Positions 53,007 to 58,679 of a stretch of 58,679 nt of DNA are shown here, piece by piece. The stretch comes from Salimicrobium album (GTDB lineage Bacteria > Bacillota > Bacilli > Bacillales > Halobacillaceae). Below the pieces are notes generated by a model. That model had not been told where the DNA came from and searched no databases. It saw only the letters and a list, made by a program, of their open reading frames with translations. The stretch covers positions 1 through 58,679 of the forward strand of contig NZ_FNOS01000009.1 in NCBI RefSeq assembly GCF_900107115.1, in the 5' to 3' direction. A program made the position numbers and the translations under genes. Position 1 is the stretch's first letter. Each line of letters begins with the position of its first letter.

Positions 53007-55404
53007 ACAAAAGATAGAACCAATGGAAGAAGAAATGAACGTCTATCGGGTCCAGGGATTTTCATGTGCAAATTGTGCAGGTAAATTTGAAAGAAATGTT
53101 AAGGATATTCCAGGAGTAGAGGATGCAAAAGTCAATTTTGGTGCTTCCAAAATCTCTGTTTATGGTGAGACAACTGTAGAAGAATTAGAAAAAGCAGGTG
53201 CTTTTGAGAATCTTAAAGTAGCTCCAGAAAAAACCAGGCGGCAAGCTCCGATAGAGGTTAAAAAAGATAAAAATGTTTATTTTGTTGAAGGATTCTCATG
53301 CGCGAACTGTGCAGGAAAGTTTGAGAAGAATGTTAAGAATTTACCGGAAGTTCAAGATGCGAAAGTCAATTTTGGAGCATCTAAAATTTCCGTATATGGT
53401 GAAACGACTGTAGAGGAATTAGAAAAAGCAGGTGCTTTTGAGAATCTTAAAGTGGTACCTGAGAAATCCTCAGAAGAACCGGGTGAGGAAAAAAAAGAAC
53501 AGGAAGACAAAGTACCATTTTATAAAAAGCACAGTACGCTGCTTTATTCGGTATTATTTATAGCTTTCGGTTTTCTTTCCATGTCCGTTAATGGGAATGA
53601 TAATATTGTTACTGCACTGCTATTTATTACATCAATGATTGTTGGTGGGCTATCACTCTTTAAAACAGGATTGCAAAATTTATTTCGGTTAGAGTTTGAT
53701 ATGCGGACCCTTATGACAATTGCCGTTATCGGCGGCGTTATTATAGGGGAATGGGCAGAAGTTGCGATTGTTGTCATTCTCTTTGCCCTTAGTGAAGCCT
53801 TAGAACGGTTCTCGATGGATCGAGCAAGACAATCAATTAGTTCATTGATGGATATTGCCCCCAAAGATGCACTTGTGAGACGAAATGGACAGGAAATAAA
53901 GGTTCATGTCAATGATATCGAGATTGGCGATATTATGCTTGTTAAGCCAGGGCAAAAGATTGCGATGGATGGCATTATTGTTAATGGCTACTCTGCCATT
54001 AACCAAGCAGCAATAACAGGTGAGTCGGTTCCTGTTGAAAAAACTGTCGAAGATGAAGTCTTTGCAGGTACGCTTAATGAAGAAGGATTGCTTGAAGTAA
54101 AAATCACAAAATTGGTTGAAGATACAACGATTTCTAAAATTATTCATCTTGTTGAGGAAGCGCAAGGCGAGCGTGCGCCAGCCCAAGCTTTTGTTGATAA
54201 GTTTGCAAAATATTATACTCCTATCATTATGATTATTGCAGCGCTAGTTGCTGTGGCCCCCCCTCTCTTTTTTGATGGAAGTTGGGAAACATGGATTTAT
54301 CAAGGTTTAGCTGTTCTTGTCGTTGGTTGCCCTTGTGCGTTGGTTATTTCTACTCCAATATCCATTGTCTCTGCAATAGGAAATGCTGCGAAAAAAGGTA
54401 TCCTTGTAAAAGGTGGCGTTTACCTAGAAGAAATCGGTGGATTGAAGGCTATCGCTTTTGATAAGACAGGTACCCTCACCAAAGGTGTTCCTGTTGTAAC
54501 AGATTATAGCGTAATCGAAGATCAAACAGATGAACAAGGACTGCTGTCAATCATAACTGCATTAGAATATCGTTCCGGGCACCCATTAGCGTCAGCGATT
54601 ATGAATAAAGCTGACAGTGATAATATTTCTTATTCTGACATACTCGTAGAAGACTTTTCTTCAATTACGGGCAAAGGGATAATGGGTAAGATAAATGGGA
54701 AGATGTATTATATTGGAAATCCGAAATTATTTAAAGAGTTATCGGTATCTAATTTTAGTAAGGCAATAGAACAGGATGTTGCAACACTTCAGAAGCAAGG
54801 AAAAACAGTTATGGTCGCAGGGACAGAGGATAAGATTGAAGCTATTATTGCTGTTGCAGATGAAGTGCGGCAATCAAGCAAGGAAGTTATTCAAAAGTTA
54901 CATCAAGCAGGAATTCAAAAAACGGTTATGCTTACAGGTGACAATCATAGCACTGCAAATGCGATAGGTGAACATGTCGGCGTAACGGATGTTCAATCAG
55001 AGTTATTACCACAGGATAAATTGGATGTAATTAAACAATTAAAATCGGAGCATAACCATGTTGCTATGGTGGGGGATGGTGTCAATGATGCTCCGGCCTT
55101 AGCAGCTTCTACAGTTGGGATAGCCATGGGTGGAGCTGGTACTGATACAGCACTTGAAACGGCAGATGTTGCTTTAATGGGTGATGATTTAAGGAAACTT
55201 CCCTTTACTGTTAAACTGAGCCGAAAAACGTTAAATATTATCAAGGGGAACATAGCTTTTGCCATTGCTATTAAATTCATTGCCTTACTTCTAGTCATTC
55301 CGGGCTGGTTAACACTTTGGATTGCTATTCTCTCGGATATGGGTGCAACTCTTTTAGTAGCGTTAAATGGTTTAAGGCTTATGCGCGTGGATGAAGATGA
55401 ATAG
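52999..55404 (+). CDS. cadA: Cadmium/zinc-exporting P1B-type ATPase CadA
   Basis: 801 residues. Two tandem metal-binding HMA domains ([11 protein letters not shown], about residues 17-75 and 97-155) are nearly identical. Then come the membrane helices, phosphatase loop TGES, ion site Cys444-Pro-Cys446 ([11 protein letters not shown]), phosphorylated Asp488 in DKTGTLTKG, the HP motif in [11 protein letters not shown] and [13 protein letters not shown]. It pumps Cd, Zn or Pb out of the cell. Co-transcribed with cadC. Confidence 0.95.
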   Translation: MSEQKIEPMEEEMNVYRVQGFSCANCAGKFERNVKDIPGVEDAKVNFGASKISVYGETTVEELEKAGAFENLKVAPEKTRRQAPIEVKKDKNVYFVEGFSCANCAGKFEKNVKNLPEVQDAKVNFGASKISVYGETTVEELEKAGAFENLKVVPEKSSEEPGEEKKEQEDKVPFYKKHSTLLYSVLFIAFGFLSMSVNGNDNIVTALLFITSMIVGGLSLFKTGLQNLFRLEFDMRTLMTIAVIGGVIIGEWAEVAIVVILFALSEALERFSMDRARQSISSLMDIAPKDALVRRNGQEIKVHVNDIEIGDIMLVKPGQKIAMDGIIVNGYSAINQAAITGESVPVEKTVEDEVFAGTLNEEGLLEVKITKLVEDTTISKIIHLVEEAQGERAPAQAFVDKFAKYYTPIIMIIAALVAVAPPLFFDGSWETWIYQGLAVLVVGCPCALVISTPISIVSAIGNAAKKGILVKGGVYLEEIGGLKAIAFDKTGTLTKGVPVVTDYSVIEDQTDEQGLLSIITALEYRSGHPLASAIMNKADSDNISYSDILVEDFSSITGKGIMGKINGKMYYIGNPKLFKELSVSNFSKAIEQDVATLQKQGKTVMVAGTEDKIEAIIAVADEVRQSSKEVIQKLHQAGIQKTVMLTGDNHSTANAIGEHVGVTDVQSELLPQDKLDVIKQLKSEHNHVAMVGDGVNDAPALAASTVGIAMGGAGTDTALETADVALMGDDLRKLPFTVKLSRKTLNIIKGNIAFAIAIKFIALLLVIPGWLTLWIAILSDMGATLLVALNGLRLMRVDEDE

Positions 55405-55480
55405 GTTTAAGAGGTCTAAAACAGAAAAATAAATCACGCCTGCCAACAAATTTTTTAGTATATCTATATAAATTTGCATT

Positions 55481-55512
55481 TAAGGGCTTTTCAATTTGAA
55501 GAAAAGCCCTTA
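55481..55512 (+). terminator. Hairpin between cadA and cadD
   Basis: TAAGGGCTTTTC / GAAAAGCCCTTA: 12-bp perfect stem with an 8-base loop but no following T run; it may attenuate read-through into cadD. Confidence 0.5.
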
Positions 55513-55536
55513 TCCCTAAACATTGGAGTTGGAAAA

Positions 55537-56154
55537 ATGATTACAACAATACTTACAGCTGCTGCGGTTTATGTAGCGACAGGAATTGATTATCTCGTTA
55601 TATTAATTCTATTGTTTTCGCAAATAAAAAAAGGTCAGGCAAAACATATTTGGATAGGACAATATATAGGGACTGCAATTATTATAGGAGCAAGTCTTTT
55701 AGTTGCTCTGGGGGTTGCAAATTTAATTCCTCAACAATGGGTTATAGGACTACTTGGACTTTTACCACTTTACTTAGGTGTAAAAATATGGATTAAAGGG
55801 GAAGAGGATGAAGATGAAAGTAGCATTTTATCCTTATTTTCCTCAGGCAAATTTAATCAATTATTTTTGACGGTAACTTTCATTGTATTAGCTTCCAGTG
55901 CGGATGATTTTTCCATTTATATACCGTACTTTACGGCGTTAAATATGATTGAAATCATTGTTGCTATTATTGTTTTTTTCATTATGGTTGGAGTTTTATG
56001 CTATGTCAGCTATCGCTTAGCTTCCATAGATTTGGTGTCGGAAAAAATTGAGAAATATGAACGTTGGATAGTTCCTATCGTATTTATAGGGCTAGGAATT
56101 TATATTATGTTTGAAAATGGCACATTCAACGCTTTATTATCATTCCTCCTTTAA
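55537..56154 (+). CDS. cadD: CadD family cadmium resistance transporter
   Basis: 205 residues from ATG 55537 (RBS TTGGAGTTGG). Five to six membrane helices: TAAAVYVATGIDYLVILILLFSQ (typical CadD start), IWIGQYIGTAIIIGASLLVALGVANLIP, WVIGLLGLLPLYLGVKIWIKGEEDEDES, FIVLASSADDFSIYIPYF (conserved Asp pair) and IIVAIIVFFIMVGVLCYVSYRLA. CadD proteins give Cd2+ resistance by efflux, partly redundant with CadA. Ends at repeat copy 6, whose CGGGCGC starts right at the stop codon. Confidence 0.88.
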   Translation: MITTILTAAAVYVATGIDYLVILILLFSQIKKGQAKHIWIGQYIGTAIIIGASLLVALGVANLIPQQWVIGLLGLLPLYLGVKIWIKGEEDEDESSILSLFSSGKFNQLFLTVTFIVLASSADDFSIYIPYFTALNMIEIIVAIIVFFIMVGVLCYVSYRLASIDLVSEKIEKYERWIVPIVFIGLGIYIMFENGTFNALLSFLL

Positions 56155-56441
56155 CGGGCGCGATTGCTGAATAAAACCATTTGCCTTAAGGCTTAGGGGG
56201 TTGCCATGAAGGCAACCTTTTTTATTAGGATAGGAACAGATTACCAAGCAGAAACTCCCTGTAACGCTCACGGTCTGTAGGAAGTTATAGCAGAAGAAAC
56301 CGAACAAGCATTTTCTTCTCTTGAAGATTGTTATTCTTATATTTCTGCCTTTGGCTTTGAAATAAAGGCTGATCATGTATAAAGACGTTTGATATAATGG
56401 CATTGTCTGGATGGATGGTGACAATGCCACAAACGGGCCAT
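56155..56441 (+). repeat. Island repeat, copy 6 (full, 287 bp)
   Basis: Same length and order as copy 5 with 284 of 287 identical bases. Terminator hairpin at 56199-56223. It fills the cadD-merA gap apart from 60 bases before merA, in which I see no MerR operator. Confidence 0.92.
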
Positions 56442-56500
56442 ATTGTGGAAGAAATTTACCCCGAATGACCTTTATTTTCTAAGCAGAAAGAGGGATTCAA

Positions 56501-58144
56501 ATGACCGTCAATCAATATAAATTACCCGTGCAAGGCATGACTTGCACGGGTTGTGAAGAACATGTAACCGAAGCGTTGGAACAAGCCGGTGCCAAAAATG
56601 TGTCAGCTAATTTTCGGCGCGGCGAGGCGATTTTTCAATTAAGCGAGGACTGGATCGACCAAGCAAAGCAAAACATTGAGGAGACTGGCTATCACCCCGA
56701 TGAAGAAGAAATTCAAACTACTGGCAGCTTTGTGGCATTCGATCGAGATGGCGATTATGACCTTCTGATTGTCGGGTCAGGTGGTGCGGCCTTTTCAGCC
56801 GCAATCAAAGCGAGCGAAAACGGCGCCAAAGTGGCCATGGTGGAACGTGGCACGGTTGGGGGGACCTGCGTCAACATCGGTTGTGTCCCATCAAAAACCA
56901 TGCTTCGTGCCGGTGACATCAATGGATTGGCACAGAACCATCCATTTAACGGATTACAAACAGGTGCTGGTGGTGTTAACCTTGCGAAATTGACCGAGCA
57001 AAAAGATGAATTGGTCAGTCAAATGCGTCAGGAAAAATATATCAATCTGATCGACGAATATGGATTTGATTTGATTCGTGGTGAAGCCTCGTTTGTTGAT
57101 GAAAAAACGATTCAAGTGAATGGAGAGCACATCACAGCCAAAAGCTTTTTAATTGCAACGGGGGCAAATCCGGCCGTTCCAGATATTCCGGGATTGAAGG
57201 ACGTCGATTATTTAACGAGCACGACAGCCCTTGAATTGAAAGAAGTACCAAAACGCCTTGCCGTGATCGGTTCCGGGTACATCGCCGCGGAATTGGGCCA
57301 AATGTTTCACAATTTCGGAACAGACGTGACGCTCATGCAGCGAAGTGAGCGTTTGTTTAAAACGTACGAGCCGGAGGTTTCCGACGCCATCGATGAAGCT
57401 TTAAGGGAGCAGGGGATCAACCTGATCACTGGGGTTACCTATCAAAAAGTCGAGCAAAACGGTGATACCAAAAGCGTGACGATTGAAGTGAATGGCGAAA
57501 AACAAGTTATTGAAGCCGATCAGATATTGGTGGCAACAGGCAGAAAGCCAAACACAGAGAGCCTAAATCTGGAAGCAGCCAGTGTGAAAACAGGCAAAAA
57601 AGGGGAAGTGCTTACCAACGAATTTTTGCAAACGACTAATGACCGCATTTATGCCGCAGGGGATGTGACACTCGGTTCACAATTCGTGTATGTTGCGGCG
57701 TATGAAGGGGGTATTGTCGCGGACAATGCACTCGGTGTGACCAAACGGAAAATCGATCTTCGATTTGTGCCCGGGGTGACTTTCACGAACCCGTCGATCG
57801 CGACGGTTGGCCTGACCGAGCAACAAGCCAAAGCAAAAGGTTACGACGTGAAAACGTCGGTTCTGCCGTTGGACGCTGTGCCGAGGGCATTGGTTAATCA
57901 GGAAACAACCGGTGTCTATAAACTTATCGTGGATGGTCAAACTCGGAAATTAATCGGTGCCCATATCGTCAGTGAAAATGCCGGGGATGTTATTTATACA
58001 GCGACGTTGGCGGTGCAATTCGGATTGACCATTGATGACCTTACGAATAGCTTTGCGCCTTATTTAACCATGGCTGAAGGTTTGAAACTCGCAGCCTTGA
58101 CTTTTGATAAGGACGTTTCTAAATTATCTTGTTGTGCAGGTTAA
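56501..58144 (+). CDS. merA: Mercuric reductase MerA
   Basis: 547 residues. N-terminal HMA domain with Cys15 and Cys18 (GMTCTGC), then a flavin disulfide reductase: FAD loop [16 protein letters not shown], redox pair Cys123/Cys128 ([12 protein letters not shown]), NADPH loop [15 protein letters not shown], dimer domain. The C-terminal pair Cys544-Cys545 (SCCAG) delivers Hg(II). It reduces Hg2+ to Hg0 with NADPH. No merR, merT/P or merB lies beside it, which is unusual; transcription may enter from the preceding repeat. Base usage is more GC-rich than the adjoining cad genes. Confidence 0.95.
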   Translation: MTVNQYKLPVQGMTCTGCEEHVTEALEQAGAKNVSANFRRGEAIFQLSEDWIDQAKQNIEETGYHPDEEEIQTTGSFVAFDRDGDYDLLIVGSGGAAFSAAIKASENGAKVAMVERGTVGGTCVNIGCVPSKTMLRAGDINGLAQNHPFNGLQTGAGGVNLAKLTEQKDELVSQMRQEKYINLIDEYGFDLIRGEASFVDEKTIQVNGEHITAKSFLIATGANPAVPDIPGLKDVDYLTSTTALELKEVPKRLAVIGSGYIAAELGQMFHNFGTDVTLMQRSERLFKTYEPEVSDAIDEALREQGINLITGVTYQKVEQNGDTKSVTIEVNGEKQVIEADQILVATGRKPNTESLNLEAASVKTGKKGEVLTNEFLQTTNDRIYAAGDVTLGSQFVYVAAYEGGIVADNALGVTKRKIDLRFVPGVTFTNPSIATVGLTEQQAKAKGYDVKTSVLPLDAVPRALVNQETTGVYKLIVDGQTRKLIGAHIVSENAGDVIYTATLAVQFGLTIDDLTNSFAPYLTMAEGLKLAALTFDKDVSKLSCCAG

Positions 58145-58159
58145 TTGAGCTTCCTCAAA

Positions 58160-58229
58160 CGGGCGCGATTGCTGAATAAAACCATTTGCCTTAAGGCTTA
58201 GGGGGTTGCCATGAAGGCAACCTTTTTTT
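58160..58229 (+). repeat. Island repeat, partial copy 7 (left arm only)
   Basis: CGGGCGCGATTGCTGAATAA through the GGTTGCC-ATGAA-GGCAACC-TTTTTTT terminator, then the similarity stops. It serves as terminator for merA. Confidence 0.9.
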
Positions 58230-58295
58230 ACATTGAATGTTCAAATAGGGTATAATCTAATTGAACAAAATATATTACCGCCAGTTAGGGTGTTT

Positions 58296-58340
58296 AGAGT
58301 GTTCAATCCATGTTCAATCTTGAATGTTGATGAACACTCT
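58296..58340. other. Dyad in the gap before the insertion sequence
   Basis: AGAGTGTTCA (58296-58305) and TGAACACTCT (58331-58340) are perfect inverted repeats enclosing TTCAATCTTGAA. Role unknown. The remaining part of 58230-58529 contains no gene. Confidence 0.4.
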
Positions 58341-58417
58341 CCTAAAGCATTGAGACTGTAGAGGGAAACGAACTGTTTATGGCAGTATGAAAATGTAAGG
58401 TTCGGCAGTCCTTCTAT

Positions 58418-58679
58418 GTAGGTTGCCAAAGAAGGCAAAAAGCGTAAAAAAAAGCCACTTGCTAACGATCCCTTAAATCAATAGACTTCCTGTTGTGCAA
58501 CCATTTAAGGACAGGAGGTCATTAAGGAGATGTTAGAAGTGACTGACATTAAGTATATCAGGAAAGAAGTTAACGAAAAAGGGTGCAGCTACTCGGATGT
58601 GGCCAGAAGGACGAATACGGACGTCCGCACGGTAAAGAAATACGCAGACCAGGAAACATTTCGTCCTTCGGACAAAACA
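58418..58679 (+). mobile_element. IS21 family insertion sequence, left part
   Basis: istA begins at 58530 and runs off the window. The element's left end probably lies near 58418 (TGTAGGTTGCC, starting TG like IS21 ends), but its matching right end is outside, so the boundary is a guess. Confidence 0.55.
58530..58679 (+). CDS. istA: IS21 family transposase IstA (N-terminal fragment)
   Basis: Fifty codons to the window edge: MLEVTDIKYIRKEVNEKGCSYSDVARRTNTDVRTVKKYADQETFRP. This is the N-terminal HTH of IS21-type IstA transposases (a family in which IstB follows). RBS AGGAGG and AAGGAG lie just upstream. Truncated only by the window. Confidence 0.75.
   Translation, partial: MLEVTDIKYIRKEVNEKGCSYSDVARRTNTDVRTVKKYADQETFRPSDKT

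Noticed and set aside
46836-58530. Integron with attC sites
   Set aside because: The repeats have hairpins but lack GTTRRRY/RYYYAAC core sites and no integrase is present in the window.

Overview
The window is a Bacillaceae (Bacillota) chromosome segment. The gene order is the origin-proximal arm of Bacillus: noc, soj, spo0J, DUF554, mscS, DUF951, ychF, rpsF-ssb-rpsR, yybS-gdpP-rplI-dnaB, purA, tRNA-Phe, walRKHI-walJ-htrA and rlmH. Ribosome binding sites are strong AGGAGG types, terminators are typical Gram-positive hairpins plus U runs, and WalRK, SpoOJ/Noc and Bce modules are present. I cannot name the genus. Acidic protein surfaces and a BCCT betaine-type transporter would fit a salt-tolerant member.

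Layout. 1-5.6 kb: metabolic genes (SDR oxidoreductase, GNAT, aroD-aroK, ddl, M19 dipeptidase) where rsmG/mnmG would often precede noc. 5.7-10.4 kb: chromosome segregation block (noc, soj, spo0J) with two parS sites (5729, 10321). Two Noc-binding-like palindromes lie in genes (2131, 7052), with a weaker third in walK. 10.4-14.5 kb: ychF, the rpsF operon with an S6:S18 leader, a zinc-ribbon membrane protein, and yceI under two MhqR-like boxes. 14.5-19 kb: a complete Bce-type peptide-antibiotic sensing and export module with its own BceR operator. 19-30.8 kb: orphan OppA, serA, hisJ, yybS-gdpP-rplI-dnaB, purA with a PurR box, a LOG-family hydrolase. 30.9-35.6 kb: tRNA-Phe, then a TetR-controlled operon pairing a BCCT transporter with a CocE/PepX-type hydrolase. 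36-42.9 kb: walRKHIJ-htrA. 42.85-43.25 kb: a non-coding stretch packed with DnaA boxes. 43.2-46.8 kb: M48 protease, flavodoxin-type reductase, divergent ohrA/ohrR around an operator, and rlmH.

From about 46.8 kb to the end the DNA becomes visibly AT-richer and turns into an accessory island. Single cargo genes or small operons (GNAT, tiny membrane proteins, a UPF0489 peptide-arginase-like protein, AraC/GyrI regulator, GrpB, a cadC-cadA-cadD cadmium operon, merA) are separated by up to seven full or partial copies of one repeat. Full copies carry a terminator hairpin, a decayed coding fragment, and a -10-like hexamer with a second hairpin. The two copies flanking the cad locus differ at only 3 of 287 positions. 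The window ends inside the first gene of an IS21-type insertion sequence. The most striking unexplained items are the DnaA-box cluster at 42.9-43.1 kb, the repeat-separated cargo array, and the BCCT/TetR/CocE operon.
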